This document shows, one piece after another, positions 4,866 through 13,474 of a stretch of 21,676 bases of DNA. Source of the stretch: a virus; IMG/VR virus record IMGVR_UViG_3300047550_003972, positions 1-21,676 of that record. One strand, given 5' to 3'. Position 1 is the first letter of the stretch, and each line of letters opens with the position of its first letter. The notes beneath the pieces were generated by a model. The model saw nothing but the letters and a program-made list of their open reading frames with translations. It ran no database searches and had not been told where the DNA came from. Both the position numbers and the translations under genes were made by a program.

Positions 4866-5690
4866 GTGAATCTTTCTGTAGGATTATCTGGGTGTCATCT
4901 TGAATTAATAGAAGATAGAATCATTAGAAAATATTCTACATCTAATGATTATAATAAAAGACTTTTATCACAGGCACAAAAACAAATTTTATTTTCACAA
5001 AGAATTTTTAAAAATATAGATACTCCAAAAATATATGACATAGGAGATAACTATTTTGATATGGAATATATTTCTGGACATAATTTTTTAGATTTCTTTT
5101 TAACATCTTCAATCAATGATGTTGAATTTATAATTGATACTTTATTTTACTATTTTGATTCCTTGTTATCTAACTATCAAAATATTAATATTCAGTCTAA
5201 TATTTTAAACAAAGTAGGTGATCTAAGGGAAAAAAGCGCATATAAAAATTATTTACAAAATATTGAGAAATTTGTAAAAAGTAACAATACATTTGTTCCT
5301 AAAACACTTTGTCATGGGGATCTTACTTTTACAAATATTATTTTTCACAAAAATAGACTTTTCTTTATTGATTTTCTTGATTCTTATATTGATAGTTTTA
5401 TTTGTGATTTAGTTAAACTCAAACAGGATTTGTATTATCTTTGGAGTATCAAAGTTCAAAAAATACAATCTAATAGACTTGAACAAATCTATAAACATAT
5501 TTGGAAAAAACTTTCCCAAAGATATTCTGAGTTTATTAATAGTGATGTTTTTGATGTTCTTGATGCAATGAACATGATAAGGATTGAACCTTACTTGACT
5601 TCTTCTCACCAAAGAACTATACTGGAAATAATAATAAAATCTACAAAATTATATGAGAACTTTAGTAGTTCCTATGGCGGGACGATCTAG
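4866..5690 (+). CDS. APH/choline-kinase-fold small-molecule kinase
   Basis: The frame starts at GTG 4866, eight bases after gmd, with no strong ribosome-binding site; the 274-aa length suits the family. The kinase signature HGDLTFTNIIF lies near residues 150-160 (catalytic D152, metal-binding N157) and IDFLDS near 168-173 supplies the DFD-like metal ligand. This is the layout of aminoglycoside phosphotransferase, choline kinase and LicA-like enzymes. It overlaps the next gene, a nucleotidyltransferase-HAD fusion, by 38 bases. By analogy with capsule loci, such kinases phosphorylate a small polyol, amino alcohol or sugar that is then activated with a nucleotide. The substrate cannot be read from the sequence. 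It is very A/T-rich. Confidence 0.78.
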   Translation: MNLSVGLSGCHLELIEDRIIRKYSTSNDYNKRLLSQAQKQILFSQRIFKNIDTPKIYDIGDNYFDMEYISGHNFLDFFLTSSINDVEFIIDTLFYYFDSLLSNYQNINIQSNILNKVGDLREKSAYKNYLQNIEKFVKSNNTFVPKTLCHGDLTFTNIIFHKNRLFFIDFLDSYIDSFICDLVKLKQDLYYLWSIKVQKIQSNRLEQIYKHIWKKLSQRYSEFINSDVFDVLDAMNMIRIEPYLTSSHQRTILEIIIKSTKLYENFSSSYGGTI

Positions 5691-6711
5691 CCGTTTTCCA
5701 AATATGAGACCAAAATGGATGCTTACCCATCCAATGACAAATCGCTTTATGGTTACGGAATCTATTCTTGGATTGAACTTAGATTTTTTTGATAACATTT
5801 ATTTTATTTGTCTTCAAGAACATCAAGATGAATATAAGTTTATGAAAGGTTTACTTTCGGAACTTGATGAACTTGGTTTGAGTAAAAAAACTAATATTGT
5901 TTTATTACCTCATCAAACAAATTCTCAATCTGAAACTGTTTATACATTTATTACTACTCAAAATTTAGAAGGATTTATATACATTAAAGATAGTGATGGT
6001 TACTATGAGTGTGAAATAATTGAAGAAAAAAATCAAGTTGCATACTTTGATTTAAATGACATGGATAATATTAATGCTAGAACTAAAAGTTATATTGAAT
6101 TTGACATTAATTCTATTTTAACTAATATTGTAGAAAAAAAAGTTATAAGTTCTACATTTTCTAGCGGTGGTTATGGATTTTCTGATGCAAAGGAATTTTG
6201 CAACACTTATGAGAAATTGCAGAACATGAGTGGTGAATGCTACATTAGTCACATTATTTTTGAAATGATGTTATCTGGATCTATATTTTATGGATCAAAA
6301 ACTTATAATTTCAAAGATTGGGGAACGATTGATTCGTGGAATAGATACAAGTCGCAATACAAATGTTTGTTTGTGGACATTGACGGAACTCTGGTTACAA
6401 ATTCATCTATACATTTTCCCCCATATATTGGTAACGGAAACTCATTACAAAGTAATATTGATTATTTAAATAGTTTACATTCATCTGGAATGGTTAAAAT
6501 AGTTTTAACCACCAGTAGACCAAAAAGTATGAGAGATAAAACTATTTTTGAGTTGGATAAAAAACAAATAAGATATGATGAATTAATAATGGGATTGCCT
6601 CATTGTAAGAGAATCATTATTAATGATTTTGCAAAAAGTAATCCATATCCATCATGTGAAGCGATCAATATTCCAAGAAACAATGATAATTTAAAGGAGT
6701 TTTTTCAATGA
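5653..6711 (+). CDS. Nucleotidyltransferase-HAD phosphatase fusion
   Basis: This 352-aa protein has two domains. Residues 1-230 are a nucleotidyltransferase: the opening VVPMAGRSSRFPNMRPKWML has the G-x-S-x-R-F...P-K signature that binds NTP, and the end (FKDWGTIDSWNRYK) resembles sugar-phosphate nucleotidyltransferases. Residues about 236-352 are a HAD-type hydrolase with motif I FVDIDGTLV, motif II VLTTSRP, and the late motif CKRIIINDFA. Fusions of this kind occur in capsule gene clusters beside APH-like kinases and are thought to make an NDP-activated alcohol or sugar. It overlaps the kinase by 38 bases and the following SDR gene by ATGA. The product could not be assigned; CTP is a reasonable guess as donor. 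Confidence 0.78.
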   Translation: MRTLVVPMAGRSSRFPNMRPKWMLTHPMTNRFMVTESILGLNLDFFDNIYFICLQEHQDEYKFMKGLLSELDELGLSKKTNIVLLPHQTNSQSETVYTFITTQNLEGFIYIKDSDGYYECEIIEEKNQVAYFDLNDMDNINARTKSYIEFDINSILTNIVEKKVISSTFSSGGYGFSDAKEFCNTYEKLQNMSGECYISHIIFEMMLSGSIFYGSKTYNFKDWGTIDSWNRYKSQYKCLFVDIDGTLVTNSSIHFPPYIGNGNSLQSNIDYLNSLHSSGMVKIVLTTSRPKSMRDKTIFELDKKQIRYDELIMGLPHCKRIIINDFAKSNPYPSCEAINIPRNNDNLKEFFQ

Positions 6712-7706
6712 AGATACTTTTAACAGGAGCAGCCGGTGGAATTGGATCTACATTGGGATATTTCTTATATAAGAAAGGACATACTCTTACACTTATTGAT
6801 AATTTAAGAAATGGTTATTTAGAAAATTTAACCATTAATGACGAAACTTTTGGGCAATTTTATAATATTAACATCTGCGATAAAAATATTATTAATCTAC
6901 TTAAAGATGAATATGATTGTATTATTCATCTTGCGGCAATCACTTCTCTTCCTGACTGTGAAACTAATGCCGTCGAAACTATTGATGTGAATGTTTCTGG
7001 TACGATGAATATTCTTGAGTGTGCAAGAGCATGGAATGTACCTCATGTAATTTTTTCTAGTACTAGTGCAGTGTATGAAAATAATAAACAAAAAATTTTT
7101 TCTGAAGATTTAGAAGTAAATCCAAGACTTTGGTATTCATTATCTAAAAAAATGGCAGAAGAAATTTGTCAATCATATCGGATTAATTATAATATGACAA
7201 TTACTACCCTAAGATTTTTTAATGTCTTTGGTCCAAGACAAGATATTCATAGAAAAAATCCTCCACTTATCAATTATATTGTTAAACAAATTTTAAATAA
7301 AGAATCACCTGTATTGCATTCTGATGGTAATCAAAGAAGAGATTATGTTTATGTTGATGATGTTATTAACTTGATTGATTTGTGTTTAGATAAAAAACCT
7401 GATGATACTTTTAATGTATGTACTGGAAAATTAATCTCAGTAAATGAAATTTTAGATTGTATTTATGAAGTTCTTGGTACTGATATTAAACCAATGTATA
7501 GGGAAGCAAGTAAACTTTGGGATAATTATTCTGAGTTATTTGATGGAAAATACTCATTAGACAAACAAATTGTTGCAAAAGAAACCAATAAATATTCTAG
7601 AGGAACATATCAAAAAGCAAAAGAACTTTTGGGATGGGAACCTAATACTGATACTGAATTTTTGATTAAAAAAGTGATCAAAGAAATTTGTAATTCTATG
7701 CTATAA
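6708..7706 (+). CDS. NAD-dependent nucleotide-sugar epimerase/dehydratase (extended SDR)
   Basis: The 332-aa product starts MKILLTGAAGGIGSTLGYFL, with the GxxGxxG NAD site at residues 7-13 and D32 of LIDNL for the ribose. It has HLAAITSLPDC, SSTSAVY and the catalytic YSLSK (Y143, K147), then RFFNVFGPRQDIHRKNPPLI and the DYVYVDDV motif of UDP-glucose 4-epimerase/dTDP-glucose dehydratase relatives. It probably epimerises or dehydrates an NDP-sugar; GalE-like 4-epimerase is the nearest family but substrate is not resolved. AAGGAG at 6694-6699 is a good ribosome-binding site, and the start overlaps the preceding stop (ATGA), so it is coupled to the kinase/nucleotidyltransferase pair. Confidence 0.85.
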   Translation: MKILLTGAAGGIGSTLGYFLYKKGHTLTLIDNLRNGYLENLTINDETFGQFYNINICDKNIINLLKDEYDCIIHLAAITSLPDCETNAVETIDVNVSGTMNILECARAWNVPHVIFSSTSAVYENNKQKIFSEDLEVNPRLWYSLSKKMAEEICQSYRINYNMTITTLRFFNVFGPRQDIHRKNPPLINYIVKQILNKESPVLHSDGNQRRDYVYVDDVINLIDLCLDKKPDDTFNVCTGKLISVNEILDCIYEVLGTDIKPMYREASKLWDNYSELFDGKYSLDKQIVAKETNKYSRGTYQKAKELLGWEPNTDTEFLIKKVIKEICNSML

Positions 7707-7729
7707 TATGAATAATATAAAACTAATTG

Positions 7730-8668
7730 ATGATGGAAAAAAATTCTAGAATATTAGTTTGTGGTGCCAACGGAATGGTTGGGTCGGCAATTGTGAGGAA
7801 CCTTGAAAGTAAAGGTTACACAAATATTATGAAAGGAACTCGTCATATTGTAGATTTTGTAAATCAAGAAGAAACTGATGCTTTCTTCAAACTTTCAAAA
7901 CCAGAATATGTTTTTGTTGCCGCTGCCAAAGTTGGTGGGATTATGGCAAACAATAATTATAAGGCAGATTTTCTGTCTGAAAATCTTCGTATTCAAACTA
8001 ATATTATTGATTCATCTTATCGTTGGAATGTAAAAAAACTTCTGTTTCTCGGTTCTTCTTGCATTTACCCTAAGTTTGCAACACAACCGATTGTGGAGGA
8101 TCAGTTAATGACTGGTTCTCTAGAACCAACTAATGATGCTTATGCAATTGCTAAGATTGCTGGTATTATGTTGTGCCAGGCGTATAGGCATCAGCATGGT
8201 TTTAATGCTATTTCTTTAATGCCTACAAACCTTTATGGTCCTAATGATAACTTTGATCTAGAAACATCTCATGTTCTTCCTGGAATGATTGCTAAATTTC
8301 ATAATGCAGAAATTAATAATTTATCTCAAGTTAAATGTTGGGGTGATGGATCTGCGATGAGGGAATTTTTACATGTAGATGATCTTGCAGAGGCATGTTA
8401 TGTTTGTATGCAAAAATATGATGAGGTAGAACATATTAATGTTGGAACTGGTGAGGACATAACAATTAAAGAACTTGCACACACAATTTCTAATGTTGTT
8501 GGGTTTATTGGAGATATTGAGTGGGATACTGCAAAACCGAATGGAACACCCAGAAAGGTTTTGAATGTGGACAAAATTAAATCTCTTGGATGGAAACCTA
8601 AGATTGGTCTCCGTGAAGGGATTGAAAAAACTTACGAATGGTACAAAGAAAATGAAAAAAACTCTTAA
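7730..8668 (+). CDS. fcl: GDP-L-fucose synthase
   Basis: The 312-aa product (ATG 7730, with another ATG at 7733) matches GDP-fucose synthase: RILVCGANGMVGSAIVRNLE (NADPH site), FVAAAKVGGIMANN, the FLGSSCIYPKFA motif with the catalytic serine/cysteine, the YAIAK pair (Y138, K142), and MPTNLYGPNDNFDLETSHVL. It performs 3,5-epimerisation and NADPH reduction of GDP-4-keto-6-deoxymannose from Gmd to give GDP-L-fucose. It is separated from gmd by three genes but lies in the same unit. The two GT11 proteins downstream are likely users of the product. Higher GC than its neighbours suggests a different history. It overlaps the next gene by 17 bases. Confidence 0.95.
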   Translation: MMEKNSRILVCGANGMVGSAIVRNLESKGYTNIMKGTRHIVDFVNQEETDAFFKLSKPEYVFVAAAKVGGIMANNNYKADFLSENLRIQTNIIDSSYRWNVKKLLFLGSSCIYPKFATQPIVEDQLMTGSLEPTNDAYAIAKIAGIMLCQAYRHQHGFNAISLMPTNLYGPNDNFDLETSHVLPGMIAKFHNAEINNLSQVKCWGDGSAMREFLHVDDLAEACYVCMQKYDEVEHINVGTGEDITIKELAHTISNVVGFIGDIEWDTAKPNGTPRKVLNVDKIKSLGWKPKIGLREGIEKTYEWYKENEKNS

Positions 8669-9254
8669 AGAAATTCTAGAAGAATGTCATTTAAATATAT
8701 TTGATCAGGTTAATTTAAATATTGATCCAAATTATGGTACTGATAAAGGGGAACCGAAATCTTATATTGATGAATATTATGAAGAAAATTTTAAAAAGTA
8801 TAGGGAAAAAGATATAACACTAGTTGAAATTGGTGTTAGAAGTGGTGCATCTCTTAAATTATGGTCTGAATATTTCTGTGAAAAATCTAGAATTTATGGA
8901 TTAGATAATTTATATGATAAAGATACTCATTCTGTTCCAATTAATGAAGATTGGATTTCTTCAAAAAATGTTGAATATATTGTGGGAGATGCTTATACTG
9001 AAGAAGTTTGTGGTAAACTCCCAAATATTGATATATTAATTGATGATGGACCTCATACTTTTGAAAGTCATGTTAAACTTCTTCAATTGTATGTACCAAA
9101 GATGAACACTGGTGGTGTTATTGTAATTGAAGATATTTCATACGATCCAAATGATATCTATAATCATGTACCAGATTATTTAAAAGATACATCCTATGTT
9201 TGTGATTATGGTAATTATGATGATAAATTGATTATTATTGAGGGGTTTAATTGA
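8652..9254 (+). CDS. SAM-dependent methyltransferase (CmcI/macrocin O-methyltransferase-like)
   Basis: The start is taken at ATG 8652, giving 200 aa; the frame is open further upstream but only inside fcl. The Rossmann SAM-binding segment is LVEIGVRSGASLKLWSEYF at about residues 56-74, followed by YGLDNL (acidic residue for the SAM ribose), VEYIVGDAYTEE and DILIDDGPHTFESH, where paired aspartates fit the metal site of the CmcI-type O-methyltransferases. GGVIVIEDI closes the fold. Enzymes of this family methylate sugar hydroxyls in antibiotics and surface glycans. The position right after fcl suggests O-methylation of a deoxysugar, which is inference. It overlaps fcl by 17 bases. Confidence 0.82.
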   Translation: MKKTLKEILEECHLNIFDQVNLNIDPNYGTDKGEPKSYIDEYYEENFKKYREKDITLVEIGVRSGASLKLWSEYFCEKSRIYGLDNLYDKDTHSVPINEDWISSKNVEYIVGDAYTEEVCGKLPNIDILIDDGPHTFESHVKLLQLYVPKMNTGGVIVIEDISYDPNDIYNHVPDYLKDTSYVCDYGNYDDKLIIIEGFN

Positions 9255-9255
9255 T

Positions 9256-10098
9256 ATGTTACCGATCACATTAGTATCTACTTTATATGAAGAAAATTTT
9301 AAACAACATTTAAAAGATAATTCTTGGTTTAGAGAATTTCAAAGTAAGTATATTACTAAAAAAAGACTTATTATTAATAACTTATATTCTACTAAGGAAC
9401 TTGAAGATATTTTAAACGAACTTTATGATTCTTCAGAAGTTGAACTTGTTTATGTTGATGAACATGCGGATAGAGTAATTGAAAAATACAAATTAAATAT
9501 TGATAGGAATCATCATGCCTATAATTTTTGTGTCCCATATTTTGTAAATATTGATACATGTGAAACTCCATATTTTTTTAATGTATCTACTGATTGCTGC
9601 ATTGATATTCATATTGATGATGATTATTTTGCAAAATCTATTGATTTATTAGAAAATCATCCAGAGTATTCTGTTAAAGGATTGGCAACACGAGTGAGTC
9701 ATTGTAAATATTCGGAAGATAAAATTTATGAACATCCAACGAATGAAGTTGGTGAATGGGAGCAATTAAATTGTTTGGGGTTTGACGATAAGAAGATTTT
9801 GGAACATTTTTGGATTAGTAATGTGTTTAATGATCAAGTTTTTCTTGGAAAAACTAATAATTTTAAAAAACTAAAAGATTTAACAGAATTTGGAAAGAAA
9901 TATAAAGAAATATCTAAGGAAAGTTATGCTGAGTGGATGTCAGTAAGAAGTAAATATTCTGCAAGAGCAGGATTAGATGCATTTGAGTGTAAAGTATCTG
10001 ATTATCTTAGATTTAATGATATTTTTAACACGATATATAAATCAAAAACAACATATTATATTCATTCTGGACATATTGATGGTTCTAATATTAAATAA
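9256..10098 (+). CDS. Putative glycosyltransferase-like protein (280 aa)
   Basis: ATG at 9256 follows AGGGG at 9241-9245 and lies one base after the methyltransferase stop. The protein opens with a beta strand (LPITLVSTLYEENF), has a mid-region rich in aspartate (NVSTDCCIDIHIDDDYFAKS, around residues 115-134) that could serve as a DxD-type metal site, and later hydrophobic strands and helices. This pattern resembles GT-A type glycosyltransferases related to family 2, but the canonical family-2 opening is not present. The assignment rests on the opening strand, the acidic motif and the location among glycosyltransferases. It could instead be a glycan-related protein of unknown fold. Confidence 0.55.
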   Translation: MLPITLVSTLYEENFKQHLKDNSWFREFQSKYITKKRLIINNLYSTKELEDILNELYDSSEVELVYVDEHADRVIEKYKLNIDRNHHAYNFCVPYFVNIDTCETPYFFNVSTDCCIDIHIDDDYFAKSIDLLENHPEYSVKGLATRVSHCKYSEDKIYEHPTNEVGEWEQLNCLGFDDKKILEHFWISNVFNDQVFLGKTNNFKKLKDLTEFGKKYKEISKESYAEWMSVRSKYSARAGLDAFECKVSDYLRFNDIFNTIYKSKTTYYIHSGHIDGSNIK

Positions 10099-10110
10099 AT
10101 TTAAAAAAAA

Positions 10111-10800
10111 ATGACTACAAAAAAGATAATTGTATCCAATCATAATAGTGATTTAGAGTGGTTAAAAATGACCCATGAACATGGGTTTTCTTCAGATAAT
10201 ATTGTAATTTATGATAGGAGTGACATTGAAAAGGATTGGTCTCATTTGGGATTAAATATTAGATCGCCAAATGTTGGAGAAAATATATATGATATAATGA
10301 GATTTATTATAGAAAATTATGATTGTCTTCCTGATATTAGTATCTTTATAAAAGGAAATCTATTTTCTAGGACTGAAGATAGAGGAGGAACTAATTACTA
10401 CACTACAAAAGAAAAGTTTATTAGATCCTTAAATGCTAATTATTTTTTACCAATAGAAAGATATCATCCATCTACATCTATTTTTGTAAACGGCGGAAAC
10501 TTTATTGAACCTACTTGGTCTCCAAATAGCAGCATACCTAGAAAATATTTTTCCACATTTAATGAACTTTTAAATTTAATGTTTATAGATCCACCAAATC
10601 CCCCATTTAATAGATTTGCTCCAGGTGGAAACTATGTAGTTCCTAAAGGTAATATTCTAAAATATAGTATAAAATTTTATAAAAAATTGCAAATGTATTG
10701 CTCTCATATAGAGCATCATACTTGTGCTGAAGCATTTTTAATCGAAAGACTTCTTTATATGATGTGGACTGAAGATCTAATAGAAAAGGAGGACTTATGA
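10111..10800 (+). CDS. DUF3431-like putative glycan-modifying protein (229 aa)
   Basis: The protein has features I associate with the DUF3431 family: NVGENIYDIMRFIIENYDCL, then PDISIFIKGNLFSR (residues about 50-90), followed by FAPGGNYVVPKGNILKYSIK and a final helix with a histidine/glutamate-rich stretch (EHHTCAEAFLIERLLYMMW). DUF3431 proteins occur in fungi, protists and giant or tailed viruses and are suspected sugar-transfer enzymes, though activity is not established. The ATG at 10111 follows a 12-base spacer of A/T and lacks a Shine-Dalgarno; the end overlaps the next gene (ATGA), which has a strong AGGAGG site inside this gene. The family call is from memory of motifs. Confidence 0.55.
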   Translation: MTTKKIIVSNHNSDLEWLKMTHEHGFSSDNIVIYDRSDIEKDWSHLGLNIRSPNVGENIYDIMRFIIENYDCLPDISIFIKGNLFSRTEDRGGTNYYTTKEKFIRSLNANYFLPIERYHPSTSIFVNGGNFIEPTWSPNSSIPRKYFSTFNELLNLMFIDPPNPPFNRFAPGGNYVVPKGNILKYSIKFYKKLQMYCSHIEHHTCAEAFLIERLLYMMWTEDLIEKEDL

Positions 10801-11684
10801 AAGTATTTGATGTATTTTTATTTTTTAATGAATTGGATCTTTTAGAGATTCGTTTAAATATGCTTTATCCTTTCATTGATTATTTTGTAATCAATGAAGC
10901 AACTCAAACTTTTTTTGGATCTGATAAACCACTTTATTATCTTGAAAATAAAGAAAGATTTAGAAAATTTGAAGATAAAATTATTCATAATATTATTGAA
11001 CCTCCTACAGTTGAACAACTTGATAGTATGGGTGAAAAATATGGAACTTTGGTGAGATGCCATCAGATGGATGCATATCAAAAAGACAGTATCTCACGAG
11101 AACTATCAAACAAATGTTCTCCAGATGATGTAATTATTTGGAGTGATCTTGATGAAATTCCAAATCCGGAAGTGATTGAAAATCTAAAAGATTTTTATGA
11201 ACCAAATAAGGTTTATAATTTTGCCCAAGAATATTGTATGTGTTATTTGAATATGGTTGAAAAGACTGGAATTTTTAGATCACAAACTCCAGATTTTGAT
11301 TATGATAGTTATCCTAAATGGTTGGGAACAAAATTGTTTAGTTTTAGTCTTTTAACTAAGTATTCTCTTACCGATATTAGAAGAGAACTTATGAATGAAG
11401 AGAATATTAGAATTTCTCCTGGGGGGTGGCATTGGACATATGTTGGTAGTAATGGTCTTTCTGTAGAGGAAAGAGTTCTTACTAAGATTAGTAGTGCAGC
11501 ACATCAAGAGTATAATAATGATTCTGTAAAATTTTCTATTTCTAATCATTTAAGATCTAATAATGATCCACTGGGTCGTGGTGGATGTAAATATGAAATT
11601 GTTGAAATTGATAATACTTATCCAAAGTATATTCTCGATAATTTAGAAAAATATTCTTATTTGATTAAAGATGTTAGCAACTGA
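10797..11684 (+). CDS. GT17-family glycosyltransferase
   Basis: The 295-aa product begins MKVFDVFLFFNELDLLEIRL, then LYPFIDYFVINEATQTFFGS and KPLYYLEN, the conserved start of glycosyltransferase family 17, the family of beta-1,4-mannosyl-glycoprotein beta-1,4-N-acetylglucosaminyltransferase. The metal/nucleotide-binding motif SDLDEIPN lies at residues 116-123 (D117, D119, E120). The later GGWHWTYVG and the HQEYN segment also fit. In bacteria and phages members transfer sugars to surface glycans. A strong AGGAGG (10788-10793) and an ATGA overlap with the preceding gene indicate efficient, coupled translation. Donor and acceptor are unknown. It overlaps the next gene by 14 bases. Confidence 0.85.
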   Translation: MKVFDVFLFFNELDLLEIRLNMLYPFIDYFVINEATQTFFGSDKPLYYLENKERFRKFEDKIIHNIIEPPTVEQLDSMGEKYGTLVRCHQMDAYQKDSISRELSNKCSPDDVIIWSDLDEIPNPEVIENLKDFYEPNKVYNFAQEYCMCYLNMVEKTGIFRSQTPDFDYDSYPKWLGTKLFSFSLLTKYSLTDIRRELMNEENIRISPGGWHWTYVGSNGLSVEERVLTKISSAAHQEYNNDSVKFSISNHLRSNNDPLGRGGCKYEIVEIDNTYPKYILDNLEKYSYLIKDVSN

Positions 11685-12564
11685 AATACTTAATGGGCAG
11701 GGAATTGGTAATCAATTATTTTGTTATGTAACTACAAGATCTATTGCTCATGATAGGGGATTAGAATTTGGTATTAAGGACAGTGGGTGGAGTGGTGATA
11801 GACGGTATAATCAGAATGGATTTTACTGGTTGGATCTTGATATGGGAGAACCTGTTCCCAATGAAATGGAAGTTTATTATGAAAAAGATGTAAGACTGAA
11901 ATTGAATACTTGCCTACATGATATGACTCATGGTTGTGATATAAGAAAATATGATTCTAATTTAGTTAATGTTTCGGACAACACATTAATATTTGGTAAT
12001 ATGCAAGATGAAAAATATTTTATTCACAATAAAAATCTTGTGAAATACTGGTTAAAGGTTAAGTCCGAATATGATACTTATGAGTATACTGATGATAATG
12101 TTTGTATATTAAATTTTAGGGGTGGAGAATATGTTGGACATCATGAACTTTATTTGACTAGAAAGTATTGGATTGATGCTATGAATAACATGACTAAAAT
12201 TAATCCAGATATGGAATTTTTTGTCATTACTGATGATGTAAAGGCGTCTCAAGATATGCTTCCAGAAATTCCAGCATACCACTTCTCTGTTGACAAAGAT
12301 TATGCTATAATTAAAAATTCTAAGAATGTAATATTATCAAATTCTAGTTTTCCATTTTTTGCTGTGTTTACTAGCGATACAATTGAAAATATTATTGCCC
12401 CAAAATATTGGGCAAGACATAATATTTCTAATGGATATTGGTCTATGGCTCAAAATATGTATTGTGGATGGACCTATCAAGATAGAGAAGGTAAACTTCA
12501 GACTTATGAAGAATGTTTAACGGAATTTCAAGAATATTCAATTCAAAATAATCTTTATGTATAA
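11671..12564 (+). CDS. Divergent GT11-like (fucosyltransferase-type) glycosyltransferase
   Basis: The 297-aa protein opens LNGQGIGNQLFCYVTTRSIA, the G-x-G-NQLFQYA-like start of family 11 alpha-1,2-fucosyltransferases, and keeps ILSNSSFPFFAVF, similar to the N-S-S-F-S-W-W block, and a terminal IIAPKYWAR. The GDP-contact motif HxRRxDY of the classical enzymes is replaced by LNFRGGEYVG, so the arginine pair is reduced to one and donor use may differ. The full-length match to the fold is good. GDP-fucose from Gmd/Fcl is the likely donor. It overlaps the preceding gene by 14 bases and its stop falls within the RmlA-like relic that follows. Confidence 0.72.
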   Translation: MLATEILNGQGIGNQLFCYVTTRSIAHDRGLEFGIKDSGWSGDRRYNQNGFYWLDLDMGEPVPNEMEVYYEKDVRLKLNTCLHDMTHGCDIRKYDSNLVNVSDNTLIFGNMQDEKYFIHNKNLVKYWLKVKSEYDTYEYTDDNVCILNFRGGEYVGHHELYLTRKYWIDAMNNMTKINPDMEFFVITDDVKASQDMLPEIPAYHFSVDKDYAIIKNSKNVILSNSSFPFFAVFTSDTIENIIAPKYWARHNISNGYWSMAQNMYCGWTYQDREGKLQTYEECLTEFQEYSIQNNLYV

Positions 12565-12616
12565 GGGAATTATCTTTGCAGGTGGGCAAGGAACAAGATT
12601 ATATTCAAGGATTTGA
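12557..12616 (+). pseudogene. Relic of an RmlA-like sugar-nucleotidyltransferase N-terminus
   Basis: A 19-codon frame from ATG 12557 to TGA 12614-12616 encodes MYKGIIFAGGQGTRLYSRI. This reproduces the conserved opening of glucose-1-phosphate thymidylyltransferases (K-G-I-I-L-A-G-G-x-G-T-R-L-Y), including the dTTP-binding G-G-x-G-T-R-L loop, then stops where the enzyme would continue for another 270 residues. The rest of the gene is absent: the next gene begins 15 bases later. The start overlaps the preceding gene by 8 bases in the manner usual in this operon, so the intact gene presumably sat here and was cut by a deletion. It is too short to be functional. Confidence 0.75.
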
Positions 12617-12631
12617 ATAAAAAAACTTTTG

Positions 12632-13474
12632 ATGAATGTGAAAAGTATGTTTGAAAAAATTTCTGTTTATGGTGGAACTGGATTTATTGGGGGATCTTTT
12701 TGTAATATTTTTTCTGATCAAGTTATAAAAATACCAAGAGATTCTAGAAAACCACAATCCAAAGATATTCTTTATTTCATTAGTACCACTACAAATTATA
12801 ATGTATTTGAAGATCTTCATGTAGATATCAATACTAATTTGAATCTTCTTATGGAAGTACTTGAGCATTGTAAGGATGAAGATATTGTTTTTAATTTCGT
12901 AAGTTCTGGATTTGTTTATGGATTGGATATAATAGATGCAAAGGAAACTGATATTCCAGATCCTAGAGGATTTTATTCAATTACAAAACGGACAGCGGAA
13001 CAGTTATTAATTTCATTTTGTGAAACTTTTGGATGTAAGTATCGCATATTTCGTCTTGCTAATGTTTATGGAACAGATAAAACAGTTTCTTCAAAGAAAA
13101 ATGTTTTGGGATTCTTAATAAACAAGTTAAAAAATAATGAGGATATTCAACTTTATGATGGTGGACTTGTCCTTCGTGATTATATGCATGTTGATGATGT
13201 TTCACGAGCAATTAAACATCTTATAGACCGTGGATCTGAAAATCAAATATATAATATTGCTTCTGGACATCCACAGTATTTTTGTGATATAATTCAATTG
13301 GCAGTTGATAGTTTATGCAATTCCAGAAGTAAAATTATATCTGTAGAAACTCCAAAATTTTACGCAAATACACAAGCAAAAAATTTCTCTTTAAATGTTG
13401 AGAAATTAAATAGTTTAAATTTTAAATCAAGTGTCCCTCTTAGTGTTGGAATCGATCTATTATGTACCAATTAA
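12632..13474 (+). CDS. NAD-dependent sugar epimerase/reductase (SDR), probable deoxysugar enzyme
   Basis: The best start is ATG 12632 (280 aa); ATG 12647, which gives MFEKISVYGGTGFIGGSF, is nearly as good. The GxxGxxG-type site YGGTGFIGG sits near the N-terminus and the catalytic YSITK gives Y115 and K119 in the longer form. RIFRLANVYGTD and LRDYMHVDDVSRAI are typical of extended SDRs acting on nucleotide sugars. It lies between an RmlA-like relic and an RfbH-type dehydratase and overlaps the latter by 13 bases, so it may be the 4-ketoreductase or epimerase completing a 3,6-dideoxyhexose, in the way RfbJ or ColC do. That role is inferred from context only. Confidence 0.78.
   Translation: MNVKSMFEKISVYGGTGFIGGSFCNIFSDQVIKIPRDSRKPQSKDILYFISTTTNYNVFEDLHVDINTNLNLLMEVLEHCKDEDIVFNFVSSGFVYGLDIIDAKETDIPDPRGFYSITKRTAEQLLISFCETFGCKYRIFRLANVYGTDKTVSSKKNVLGFLINKLKNNEDIQLYDGGLVLRDYMHVDDVSRAIKHLIDRGSENQIYNIASGHPQYFCDIIQLAVDSLCNSRSKIISVETPKFYANTQAKNFSLNVEKLNSLNFKSSVPLSVGIDLLCTN

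Noticed and set aside
12289-12310. TTGACA followed by TATAAT inside the divergent GT11 gene
   Set aside because: The spacing is only 10 bases, so it is not a usable promoter.
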